From positions 1-15,912 of the forward strand of contig JAIROC010000205.1 in assembly GCA_031257735.1 (NCBI GenBank): a stretch of 15,912 bases of DNA, written 5' to 3'. The notes beneath the pieces are model-generated. The model was not told the origin of the DNA, did not search any database, and saw nothing but the letters and a program-made list of their open reading frames with translations. The position numbers and the translations under genes are program-made. The stretch is from Bacteroidales bacterium. GTDB lineage: Bacteria; Bacteroidota; Bacteroidia; Bacteroidales; WCHB1-69. Positions 7,616 through 15,130 of this stretch are shown here, one piece after another. Numbering within the stretch: position 1 is the stretch's first letter; each line of letters begins with the position of its first letter.

Positions 7616-9403
7616 ATGTCAAACATACGAAATTTTTGTATTATCGCACATATAGATCATGGAAAAAGTACTCTCGCCGACCGATTGTTGCAATATACGG
7701 GGTCTGTGAATGAACGGGAGTTTCAAAATCAAATTCTGGACGATATGGATTTGGAACGGGAAAAAGGTATTACCATAAAAAGCCATGCCATCCAAATGAA
7801 TTATCATGCAGGAGACAAACACTATATTTTAAATTTAATCGATACGCCGGGTCATGTAGATTTTTCATACGAAGTGTCCCGGTCGATAGCGGCATGTGAA
7901 GGCGCGCTATTAGTAGTTGATGCCACACAGGGAATTCAGGCACAAACAATTTCAAACCTTTATATGGCGATTGAAAACGATTTGGATATTATTCCCGTAC
8001 TCAACAAAATGGATATGCCAGCCGCTATGCCCGATGAAGTAAAAGAACAAATTATTGACCTGATTGGCTGTCCCGAAGAAGATATTTTGGCAATTAGCGC
8101 AAAGACAGGAGAAGGTGTTGAACAGGTATTTGATGCGATAATCAATCGTATTCGTCCACCGAAAAGCGATGTAAATCAACCTTTGCAGGCATTGATATTT
8201 GATTCTGTTTTTAATTCATTTAGAGGGATTATAGCTTATTTTCGTATTTTCAATGGACAAATCAATACGGGCGATCTCGTGAAATTTGTTTCAACAGGCA
8301 AAGAATATCATGCGGATGAAATAGGGGTGTTACGTCTTACGCCTGAACCTCGTAAACAATTGCAAGCTGGCGATGTAGGCTATATCATCTCGGGAATAAA
8401 AGTGGCAAAAGAAGTCAGTGTTGGCGATACGATTACGCATGTTCACAATTCCTGTCAGAACGCCATTGCAGGATTTAAGGAGGTCAAGTCCATGGTATTT
8501 GCGGGTATTTATCCTGTGGATGCGGATGATTATGAAGAGTTGCGTTCTTCTTTGGAAAAATTACAACTCAATGACGCTTCCTTAACCTTTGAGCCAGAAT
8601 CTTCTTTGGCATTGGGATTTGGTTTTCGATGCGGTTTTTTGGGATTGCTTCACATGGAAATTATTCAGGAACGATTAGATCGTGAGTTTGATATGGATGT
8701 GATTACAACTGTTCCTAATGTTTCTTATCATGTTTTCACCACAAAGGGGGAGGTTTTGGATGTTCATAATCCGTCGGGAATGCCACCGCTAAACAACATC
8801 GAACATATTGAAGAACCGTATATTCATGCTCAAATAATCACTAAATCCGAATTTATCGGACAGATAATGAAATTGTGTTTGGACAAGCGCGGAATATTGA
8901 AGTCGCAAGTCTATTTAACCACTGACAGAGCAGAACTTACTTTCGATTTGCCTTTGGGAGAAATTGTTTTTGATTTTTATGACAAATTAAAGAGCTGTTC
9001 AAAAGGATATGCTTCATTTGATTATTTCATAAACAGTTATAGAGAGTCAAAATTATCCAAGTTAGATATTCTGCTCAATGGCGACCCTGTAGATGCGCTT
9101 TCGACATTAATTCACACAACCCATGCTTATTCATTTGGGCGCAGGATGTGTGAGAAATTGAAAGAATTAATTCCCCGTCAACAGTTTGATATAGCCATTC
9201 AAGCGGCGATAGGTTCAAAAATCATTGCACGGGAAACCGTAAAGGCAGTGCGGAAAGATGTTACAGCTAAATGTTATGGCGGTGATATTACCCGTAAACG
9301 TAAACTGTTGGAAAAACAAAAGAAAGGCAAAAAACGTATGCGCCAAATAGGAAATGTAGAAGTGCCTCAGTCTGCGTTTTTAGCTGTTCTGAAAATTGAT
9401 TGA
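7616..9403 (+). CDS. lepA: Elongation factor 4 (LepA)
   Basis: This is a 595-aa translational GTPase that acts on ribosomes (back-translocation or an initiation/biogenesis role, depending on the study). G motifs: G1 AHIDHGKST (11-19), G2 GITI (51-54), G3 DTPGH (76-80), and G4 NKMD (130-133). Domain II and the EF-G-like domains III and V follow; GFRCGFLGLLHMEI is the usual domain III-V junction. The LepA-specific C-terminal domain carries the AKCYGGDITRKRKLLEKQK motif and a basic GKKRMR stretch, ending QSAFLAVLKID. Its length is that of the family (about 595-600). The start MSNIRNFCIIAHIDHGKS fits homologues. No promoter box is seen between it and purB. Confidence 0.98.
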   Translation: MSNIRNFCIIAHIDHGKSTLADRLLQYTGSVNEREFQNQILDDMDLEREKGITIKSHAIQMNYHAGDKHYILNLIDTPGHVDFSYEVSRSIAACEGALLVVDATQGIQAQTISNLYMAIENDLDIIPVLNKMDMPAAMPDEVKEQIIDLIGCPEEDILAISAKTGEGVEQVFDAIINRIRPPKSDVNQPLQALIFDSVFNSFRGIIAYFRIFNGQINTGDLVKFVSTGKEYHADEIGVLRLTPEPRKQLQAGDVGYIISGIKVAKEVSVGDTITHVHNSCQNAIAGFKEVKSMVFAGIYPVDADDYEELRSSLEKLQLNDASLTFEPESSLALGFGFRCGFLGLLHMEIIQERLDREFDMDVITTVPNVSYHVFTTKGEVLDVHNPSGMPPLNNIEHIEEPYIHAQIITKSEFIGQIMKLCLDKRGILKSQVYLTTDRAELTFDLPLGEIVFDFYDKLKSCSKGYASFDYFINSYRESKLSKLDILLNGDPVDALSTLIHTTHAYSFGRRMCEKLKELIPRQQFDIAIQAAIGSKIIARETVKAVRKDVTAKCYGGDITRKRKLLEKQKKGKKRMRQIGNVEVPQSAFLAVLKID

Positions 9404-9414
9404 TGATAGATAAT

Positions 9415-9513
9415 AGCATGTTGTTTGAAGAAGGTATTTTTGTATTCATTTTGTTGTCTGCAAACAACATTTTTGCCCTAATTTTGTTGTTTGTAAACAA
9501 CATTTTTGTATCT
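9415..9513. promoter_or_regulatory. Three 33-bp tandem units with operator-like palindromes
   Basis: The unit repeats at exactly 33 bp (starts 9415, 9448 and 9481). Units 2 and 3 contain TGTTGTCTGCAAACAACA (9452-9469, one mismatch between arms) and TGTTGTTTGTAAACAACA (9485-9502, perfect 8-bp arms). Each is followed by TTTTTG. Unit 1 keeps only the left half-site TGTTGTTTG (9419-9427) and then ATTTTTGTAT. The third unit runs directly into the TATCTTTGCA box of the ATPase gene. The position and symmetry suggest a cooperative binding site for a dimeric regulator; which protein binds is unknown. Confidence 0.7.
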
Positions 9514-9518
9514 TTGCA
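9509..9518 (+). promoter_or_regulatory. Bacteroidota -7 promoter element for the AAA ATPase gene
   Basis: TATCTTTGCA lies 17 bp before the ATG at 9536. The perfect palindrome at 9485-9502 fills the region between this box and where a -33 element would be, so binding there would be expected to block the promoter. Confidence 0.75.
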
Positions 9519-9535
9519 ACCTAATTCACAAAGTG

Positions 9536-10732
9536 ATGAAAGAATTATTTGATTTATTTTACAAACAGTTGCAACGGATAGATTTATCTTTTCAAAGATA
9601 TTTGCTTAACGAAATTAATTGGCAAAGTCGGTTGATAGCTATTACAGGAGCAAGAGGTGTGGGCAAAACAACGCTTTTACTGCAACACATAAAACAACAG
9701 TTTGGGCTTACACCAACAGATGTACTTTATGTAAGTTTGGACAATCTTTGGTTTTCGGGTAATCGACTTTTCGATTTAGTTACTGATTTTGAGCAACAGG
9801 GCGGGAAATGGCTGTTTTTAGACGAAGTACATAAATACAGCAATTGGTCGCAGGAAATAAAAAATATCTACGATATATTTCCTGATTTGAAAGTCGTTAT
9901 TACGGGTTCATCTATTTTGGAAATTTATCGGGGAAATGTCGATTTAAGCAGACGAGCTGTTCTTTATCAGCTTTATGGTATGTCATTCAGAGAATTTTTA
10001 GCGTTGGAGAAAAAAATAAATTTTCCGGCGATGTCGCTCAATGACATTTTGAGTAATCATATCTCTATCGCTGCCGAAATAAATGGAAAAACAAAGCCGC
10101 TGTCCCATTTCAAATGTTATTTACAACACGGTTGTTATCCTTATTATAAAGAAGATAAACAATTTTTCCATTCAAAACTGAATAATACCGTCAATCTGAT
10201 TTTGGAAAACGATTTACCTGCTGTTGAAAATCTTGAGATGTATTCGATACGGAAAATAAAAAAATTGCTGTGGTTTATTGCTAAAAAAGTTCCATTTACT
10301 CCAAACATTACCGATTTGGCGAATGAGGTAGGAGTGAGCAGAAACAGCCTTTTAAATTTTTTGACACTCTTGGAAAGGGCTGGGTTAGTGAATTTACTAA
10401 CGGACAATTCAAAAGGATTGAATGTGTTGGCTAAACCCGAAAAAATCTATTTGAATGACAGTAATCTTGTTTTTGCATTTGAACCAAACAAGCCAAATAT
10501 CGGTAATATCAGGGAAACTTTTTTCTTCAATCAGCTGAAAGTAAAAAATCAAGTGAATTACACCAAACAAACCGATTTTGTAATCAACGGCGACTATTTT
10601 TTTGAAATAGGCGGAAAAAATAAAGGACATGAACAACTTACAGGATTGCAAAATGCTTTTCTTGCATTGGACGATCTCGAATACGGCTTTGGTAATAAAA
10701 TTCCACTTTGGTTGTTCGGAATGATGTACTGA
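9536..10732 (+). CDS. AAA ATPase with C-terminal nuclease-like domain (AAA_14/DUF4143 type)
   Basis: I place the start at the ATG at 9536 (398 aa). A TTG 30 bp upstream is in frame but precedes the promoter box, so it cannot be the natural start. The N-terminal P-loop domain has Walker A GARGVGKT (38-45), Walker B KWLFLDEVHK with D96-E97, sensor ITGSS (122-126) and LSRR (137-140). A winged-helix segment follows at about 253-289 (ITDLANEVGVSRNSLLNFL). The C-terminus (RETFFFNQL, then DFVI and FEIGGKNK) matches the DUF4143 restriction-endonuclease-like fold with a D347, E357, K361 pattern. These COG1373-type proteins are common and often multicopy in Bacteroidota; their function is poorly known. 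The gene interrupts otherwise housekeeping neighbours (lepA upstream, purE downstream). Confidence 0.88.
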   Translation: MKELFDLFYKQLQRIDLSFQRYLLNEINWQSRLIAITGARGVGKTTLLLQHIKQQFGLTPTDVLYVSLDNLWFSGNRLFDLVTDFEQQGGKWLFLDEVHKYSNWSQEIKNIYDIFPDLKVVITGSSILEIYRGNVDLSRRAVLYQLYGMSFREFLALEKKINFPAMSLNDILSNHISIAAEINGKTKPLSHFKCYLQHGCYPYYKEDKQFFHSKLNNTVNLILENDLPAVENLEMYSIRKIKKLLWFIAKKVPFTPNITDLANEVGVSRNSLLNFLTLLERAGLVNLLTDNSKGLNVLAKPEKIYLNDSNLVFAFEPNKPNIGNIRETFFFNQLKVKNQVNYTKQTDFVINGDYFFEIGGKNKGHEQLTGLQNAFLALDDLEYGFGNKIPLWLFGMMY

Positions 10733-10801
10733 TTTTTATTTGAAACAGACAACAATAAATTTGATTGATTGACATTAATACATTATATATAAAATAAAAC
10801 A

Positions 10802-11293
10802 ATGGAAGCAAGAGTAAGTGTTATTATGGGAAGCGTTTCGGATTATCCGATTATGGAAGAAGCTATCAAGTTTTTGGAAGAAATGGACATTCAATACGAA
10901 TGTAATGCGTTGTCTGCGCATCGGACGCCTGAATTGGTAATGGATTATGCTACACAAGCCAAACATCGTGGCGTAAAAGTGATTATAGCAGGAGCAGGAG
11001 GAGCGGCGCATTTGCCGGGAATTATTGCCGCTTATACGTCTATTCCTGTGATTGGCGTTCCTATAAAATCCTCCAATTCCATAGACGGATGGGATTCTGT
11101 TCTTTCTATTTTGCAAATGCCATCAGGAATACCTGTCGCTACGGTTGCGCTCAATGGCGCGCGTAATGCCGCTATTTTGGCAACTCAAATAATGGCAACC
11201 GACAACGAAACATTGTACGAAAAATTAACAGCATTCAAAAATGCTATGAAACATAAAGTAATAGAAGCAAATAATAAACTGCAAGCTAAATAA
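10802..11293 (+). CDS. purE: N5-carboxyaminoimidazole ribonucleotide mutase
   Basis: This 163-aa cytosolic enzyme of de novo purine synthesis converts N5-CAIR to CAIR; class I PurE forms an octamer. The motifs are unmistakable: GSVSDYP (10-16), the catalytic SAHRTP (38-43), GAGGAAHLPG (64-73) and MPSGIPVATVAL (106-117). Length is normal. The start ATG at 10802 fits the family. It is 69 bp after the ATPase gene and 18 bp before dnaX. No TAnnTTTGCA box is visible in front of it, so it may be read from the ATPase promoter or from an unrecognised one. purE-dnaX is probably a transcriptional unit. No purK is present in the window. Confidence 0.97.
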   Translation: MEARVSVIMGSVSDYPIMEEAIKFLEEMDIQYECNALSAHRTPELVMDYATQAKHRGVKVIIAGAGGAAHLPGIIAAYTSIPVIGVPIKSSNSIDGWDSVLSILQMPSGIPVATVALNGARNAAILATQIMATDNETLYEKLTAFKNAMKHKVIEANNKLQAK

Positions 11294-11311
11294 TTTTTAA
11301 TTGAAAAATTC

Positions 11312-12424
11312 ATGGATAATTTCATTGTATCAGCACGGAAATATAGACCTCAAACATTCAAATCAGTAGTAGGACAGGATGCTATTACAACAACACTGAA
11401 AAATTCTATCCTGCAACAACAAATAGCGCAGGCATTTTTGTTTTGCGGACCAAGAGGCGTTGGTAAAACCACTTGCGCACGTATCTTCGCCAAAACAATT
11501 AATTGTCAAAACAGAACCTCTGAAGGAGAAGCCTGTAATGAATGTACATCCTGTAAATCTTTTAATGCATCTGCCTCGTTTAATATTTTTGAGTTGGATG
11601 CAGCATCCAATAGTGGCGTTGATGAAATGCGTCGCTTGGTTGAACAGGTACGTATCCCGCCGCAAGGCGTTAAATATAAGGTTTACATTATTGACGAGGT
11701 TCACATGTTATCTTCAAATGCTTTCAATGCCTTTTTGAAAACGTTGGAAGAACCGCCCGCTTACGCTAAATTTATTTTGGCAACCACCGAAAAACATAAA
11801 ATATTGGCTACTATCTTATCCCGATGTCAAATTTTTGACTTCAAACGGATAAAAATAGATGACATTGTTAAGCATTTAGAATACGTAGCGAAGGAAGAAA
11901 ATATATCATTTGAAGAAAAAGCATTACATGTTATTGCCCAAAAAGCAGATGGCGGACTTCGTGATGCACTTTCTACTTTTGACCAGATTGTAAGCTTCTC
12001 CAATGGAAATTTAACCTACGCCAACGCCATCGAAAATCTGAATATTCTTGATTATGACTATTTCTTCAAGATGATTGATTTTATTTTAACGGAAAATTCT
12101 GCAGACGCACTTTTGCTTTATAATGAAATCTTGGAGAAAGGATTTGACGGACAACATTTTTTATCAGGACTGAATGAACATTTACGCAATCTGTCTATGT
12201 GTAAATCGCCCTCTACCCTTGTTTTGATAGATGTTAGTGATAATATAAAAAATGAATATCTTAATCAGGCAAAGTCTATCGATAACGATATGCTTATACG
12301 TTTGTTAAATTTGTTTACCAAATATGAAGGAGATTACAAAACATCAAACAATAAAAGATTACACGTTGAAGTAGCGCTTATGTTGGCATGCTACCTCAAA
12401 CGTGCTAAAGTCAGGCAATCGTGA
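11312..12424 (+). CDS. dnaX: DNA polymerase III gamma/tau, N-terminal part (gamma-like, 370 aa)
   Basis: This is the clamp-loader ATPase of the replicative polymerase. Motifs: the YRPQTFKSVVGQ start (11-22), Walker A GPRGVGKTT (46-54), zinc-binding cysteines C65, C75, C78 and C81, Walker B VYIIDEVHML (124-133), sensor 1 LATTE (156-160) and the SRC motif (170-172). Domain III continues to about 365. The frame then ends at TGA 12422-12424. The rest of the protein (tau-specific part) continues in the +1 frame from the overlap 12375-12421. Restoring the frame gives about 586 aa, the size expected for tau. The stop lies right after domain III, where gamma would end. Either this is a frameshift mutation or assembly error, or a recoding site that yields both products. 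Confidence 0.93.
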   Translation: MDNFIVSARKYRPQTFKSVVGQDAITTTLKNSILQQQIAQAFLFCGPRGVGKTTCARIFAKTINCQNRTSEGEACNECTSCKSFNASASFNIFELDAASNSGVDEMRRLVEQVRIPPQGVKYKVYIIDEVHMLSSNAFNAFLKTLEEPPAYAKFILATTEKHKILATILSRCQIFDFKRIKIDDIVKHLEYVAKEENISFEEKALHVIAQKADGGLRDALSTFDQIVSFSNGNLTYANAIENLNILDYDYFFKMIDFILTENSADALLLYNEILEKGFDGQHFLSGLNEHLRNLSMCKSPSTLVLIDVSDNIKNEYLNQAKSIDNDMLIRLLNLFTKYEGDYKTSNNKRLHVEVALMLACYLKRAKVRQS

Positions 12425-13073
12425 GGAGCAAGAAAAAACAGCAATACAGGAAAACGCAGTTACACAAGAACAAAAAATAGAAACGCAACCTTTCAAAAAA
12501 CCATCACGCGTACTATTACCGGAAAATATGAAAGTTACTTCCATCAAAGACACGTTGGAAAAAAATACACAGACATCTGCAAACCAAAATAATATTGATA
12601 CCGATAAACAACCCCTTATTCAAAATCAGGGAAACGACCAAACGCAGATAGAAAATGAAACAGTAACCGTATCCGGAAATGAATTAGAAGTATCTGAACA
12701 GGAACAGGAACAGGAAACCGTTTTTGTAAGTTTGCAGGAATGTTGGCAGGAGGCAATCATGGAAGTTGCTACTCCGAGTACAATTGGGTTATTGTCAAAA
12801 CAAGAACCTGTCGAAACCGAAAATCATGTTATTGAAATCGAAGTACCCAATGAACTTGCTAAACAGGAAATAAAAGAAATACTCCCTGACCTGATACAAA
12901 ACATAAGTCAAAAGACAGGTGTCTCTTACACTATCGAATTCAAAGTGCAGAAGATAATTCAGGGAAAAACAGTAGACACAAATAATCCTGATGAAAAATT
13001 TAAACTCCTGTGTCAGGAAAACCCTAAACTAATAGACTTCAAACAACAATTGAATTTGACAATTTCATATTGA
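12402..13073 (+). CDS. dnaX: DNA polymerase III tau-specific C-terminal part, in the +1 frame
   Basis: This 223-codon frame is open from 12375, just after a TAG, but has no ATG near its beginning; the first plausible start is GTG at 12402, with no Shine-Dalgarno-like sequence. The first 110 residues are a polar Gln/Glu/Asn-rich linker (NREEQEKT, then a QEQEQE run near 98-104) containing MKVTSIKDTLEK. The rest is a compact alpha/beta domain from about VFVSLQECWQEA to IIQGKT. A long linker plus such a C-terminal domain is what I would expect for tau in Bacteroidota, though I recognise it by position and layout rather than by a strong motif. It overlaps the gamma-like frame by 23 bp from its GTG. 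It is more likely the end of dnaX, read by frameshift, than an independent gene. Confidence 0.75.
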   Translation: MLKSGNREEQEKTAIQENAVTQEQKIETQPFKKPSRVLLPENMKVTSIKDTLEKNTQTSANQNNIDTDKQPLIQNQGNDQTQIENETVTVSGNELEVSEQEQEQETVFVSLQECWQEAIMEVATPSTIGLLSKQEPVETENHVIEIEVPNELAKQEIKEILPDLIQNISQKTGVSYTIEFKVQKIIQGKTVDTNNPDEKFKLLCQENPKLIDFKQQLNLTISY

Positions 13074-13081
13074 GAAATAAT

Positions 13082-13170
13082 TATGAATTATGACCCGTAA
13101 GAGCAGCGCAGCTAATTATTTTTGTTTGCGTCAGCCAATTTTCATTTTCAATTTTCAATTTTCAATTTTC
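13082..13170. repeat. Repeat element E3: degenerate right half of the E1/E2 family
   Basis: CCCGTAAGAGCAGCGCAGCTAATT (in two parts, 13094-13117) matches the arm sequence of E1 and E2. TGCGTCAGCCAATT (13127-13140) matches the end of E1 at 6061. AATTATG units at the left (13084-13092) and AATTTTC units at the right border it. The second arm of the palindrome and the AGACAGACACTAATTA end are missing, so it is a remnant. It fills the space between the convergent dnaX and ABC ATPase genes. A conventional terminator hairpin is not evident there. Confidence 0.65.
13137..13170. repeat. AATTTTC heptamer tandem repeat (5 copies)
   Basis: Five AATTTTC units, the second shortened by one base, run from the end of E3 and reach the stop codon (TGA, minus strand, 13169-13171) of the ABC ATPase gene. 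AATTA follows, as it does at the E1 heptamer tract. Copy-number change could alter the last residues of that protein. Confidence 0.85.
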
Positions 13171-14893
13171 AATTATTGAAGTTCACTATTTCAGGGATAG
13201 CGTCAATTAACTGTCGAGTATAATCTGTTTGCGGATTATCATAGAGTTCGTCGGCATTGTTCAATTCCTGTATACGACCATCTTTCATGACAATAACCCG
13301 ATGAGACATATACTTCACGACAGATAAATCATGAGAGATAAAGATATAGGTTAAGCGAAATTCTTTTTTGAGTTCGTTCAACAAATTCAAAACCTGCGCC
13401 TGAACAGAAACATCCAAAGCAGATACGGATTCATCACAGATAATAAACTTAGGATTCACCGCAAGAGCACGTGCAATACAAATGCGCTGCCTTTGTCCTC
13501 CCGAAAATTCATGCGGATAACAGTAAAAGTGTTTTTCTTCCATGCTTACCCGTTGTAAGAGTTCTAAAGCATATTGTTTTCGTTGCTTGTCGCTGTTTAA
13601 GATACCGTGTAATTTCATAGGTTCTGTCATGGCTTTACCTATAGTATATCGCGGGTTGAGAGAAGAATACGGGTCTTGAAATATGATTTGTACTTCTTTC
13701 CGAAAATGTCGTAATTGATTTATGGATAAACTCCGTACATCCGTATCCTTATATATTATACTTCCTGATGAAGGTTCTATCAAACGGAGCAGGCTACGTC
13801 CCAAAGTGGTTTTGCCACAGCCTGATTCTCCTACTAATCCAAGCGTCTCGCCCTCGTAAACATCAAAACTGACATCGTCTACTGCCATGAAACAACTACG
13901 TTTCTTGAATACTTTTTTGGGTAAAGGATAATGTTTTTTCAGATTTCGTACCTTTAAGACAGGAGGGCTGGACATTAAGAAATCTATCTGTTTTTTATAT
14001 TCTTCGGGAGAAATAATTCCTTTTACAGTAGGATTATTATTCGTTTCCATTTGTAAAAAGTCCGATATGGTAGGTAATCGTTTAGGACGAACATTCACAG
14101 GTACACGACAGGCTAATAATCCTTTGGTATAGGGATGTTCAGGTTGTAGAAAAATGTCATTTACTTTTCCTGCCTCAACTTTCTCCCCCTGATACATCAC
14201 CAATACTTCATCCGCAATTTCAGAGACAACCCCCAAATCATGAGTAATAAAAATAATACTTGTTCCATGCTTCTGTTGCAAAGACTTCATCAACTCCAAA
14301 ATAACTTTTTGAACGGTAACATCCAAGGCGGTAGTTGGTTCATCGGCGATGAGAATATCAGGATTACATGCCATTGCCATCGCTATCATTATCCGTTGTT
14401 TTTGTCCTCCCGATATTTCGTGAGGGTAAACATTGTAGGCTTTCAAAGGATCGGGAAGAAGGACTTCTCGAAACAGTTCAAGTGTTTTTTGTTTTGCTTC
14501 TTTTCGATTAAAATTCAGATGTAATGATATTAATTCTCTGACCTGTCTTCCGCATTGCATAGAAGGATTGAGTGAGGTCATAGGTTCTTGAAATATCATT
14601 CCTATACGATTTCCCCTGTAAAACTGCATTTGTCTTTCCGACAAGGTCAGGAGATTTACTCTTTTATCTTCTCCATGAAAAAAAATCTCCCCCTTACAGC
14701 TAACCTGCTTCCCCGTTAACAAACGCATAATACTTAGTACCGATACAGATTTCCCAGAACCCGATTCTCCTACTATTCCCAACGTTTTTCCTCTTTTCAA
14801 ACTAAAAGATAATTCCTTTACGGCATGACACGTATTGTCTTTCGATATAAAATCAATACATAAGTTGTTTACTTCAAGTATACTATCACTCAT
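13169..14893 (-). CDS. Fused two-domain peptide-type ABC transporter ATPase
   Basis: This is a 574-aa cytoplasmic ATPase with two tandem nucleotide-binding domains, as in GsiA/YejF and fused OppD-OppF/DppD-DppF proteins that power oligopeptide or related uptake. Domain 1: Walker A GESGSGKS (42-49), signature SGGQKQR (161-167), Walker B LIADEP (181-186), His218, then the peptide-transporter tail HPYTKGLL (253-260). Domain 2: Walker A GESGCGKT (355-362), signature SGGQRQR (464-470), Walker B FIICDES (483-489), with Ser where Pro is usual, and His521. I choose the ATG at 14893. A GTG at 14929 is in frame but lies upstream of the promoter box at 14916-14925. No permease or binding-protein gene is adjacent, so partners are encoded elsewhere. 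The substrate is not determined. Confidence 0.92.
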   Translation of the reverse strand: MSDSILEVNNLCIDFISKDNTCHAVKELSFSLKRGKTLGIVGESGSGKSVSVLSIMRLLTGKQVSCKGEIFFHGEDKRVNLLTLSERQMQFYRGNRIGMIFQEPMTSLNPSMQCGRQVRELISLHLNFNRKEAKQKTLELFREVLLPDPLKAYNVYPHEISGGQKQRIMIAMAMACNPDILIADEPTTALDVTVQKVILELMKSLQQKHGTSIIFITHDLGVVSEIADEVLVMYQGEKVEAGKVNDIFLQPEHPYTKGLLACRVPVNVRPKRLPTISDFLQMETNNNPTVKGIISPEEYKKQIDFLMSSPPVLKVRNLKKHYPLPKKVFKKRSCFMAVDDVSFDVYEGETLGLVGESGCGKTTLGRSLLRLIEPSSGSIIYKDTDVRSLSINQLRHFRKEVQIIFQDPYSSLNPRYTIGKAMTEPMKLHGILNSDKQRKQYALELLQRVSMEEKHFYCYPHEFSGGQRQRICIARALAVNPKFIICDESVSALDVSVQAQVLNLLNELKKEFRLTYIFISHDLSVVKYMSHRVIVMKDGRIQELNNADELYDNPQTDYTRQLIDAIPEIVNFNN

Positions 14894-14915
14894 CAATGTT
14901 TCTGTTTCTATGAAT

Positions 14916-14925
14916 TGCAAAGATA
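14916..14925 (-). promoter_or_regulatory. Bacteroidota -7 promoter element for the ABC ATPase gene
   Basis: The minus strand reads TATCTTTGCA, 22 bp before the ATG at 14893. It decides the start codon, because the upstream in-frame GTG would not be in the transcript. Confidence 0.75.
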
Positions 14926-14997
14926 ACACTTCTTTAGTTTTGTAAAAATGAGTTGTGAAAATTTAGTAATAATCTGTCAACTTTTTTCAGGACAAGA

Positions 14998-15060
14998 CAG
15001 TTTTACCGAACATGTAGCCTGTTTCATCGAACATACAGCCTGTTTTATCGAAGGCGCGCA
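14998..15060. repeat. 21-bp imperfect tandem repeat (3 copies)
   Basis: Three units (14998-15018, 15019-15039 and 15040-15060) follow the pattern CWGTTTYAYCGAACATRYAGC; the third diverges after ATCGAA. They sit between two divergent promoter boxes (14916-14925 and 15106-15115). No function is evident; protein-binding sites or a decayed repeat are both possible. Confidence 0.75.
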
Positions 15061-15105
15061 TTTTCATTTGTCGATTATCAATTTCAATCATCAATTATTT
15101 TTGAT

Positions 15106-15115
15106 TACCTTTGCA
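15106..15115 (+). promoter_or_regulatory. Bacteroidota -7 promoter element for the 139-aa repeat protein
   Basis: TACCTTTGCA lies 15 bp before the ATG at 15131. TTTC at 15082-15085 is a possible weak -33 element at 20 bp spacing. Confidence 0.7.
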
Positions 15116-15130
15116 AAAAAATGAAAGAAT

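Noticed and set aside
9415..9513. 33-bp repeats as a CRISPR array
   Set aside because: The units are contiguous with no spacers between them, there are only three, no cas genes are near, and they sit on a promoter.
12430..12440. Run of six A (GAAAAAACAG) as an E. coli-like -1 slippery site in dnaX
   Set aside because: It lies after the TGA of the first frame, so ribosomes in that frame do not reach it, and a -1 shift would lead to the wrong frame.
14948..15124. Plus-strand 58-codon frame beginning MSCENLV and covering the 21-bp repeats
   Set aside because: It contains the promoter box of the next gene, its repeats come from the DNA-level 21-bp array, and it has no recognisable protein features or promoter of its own.
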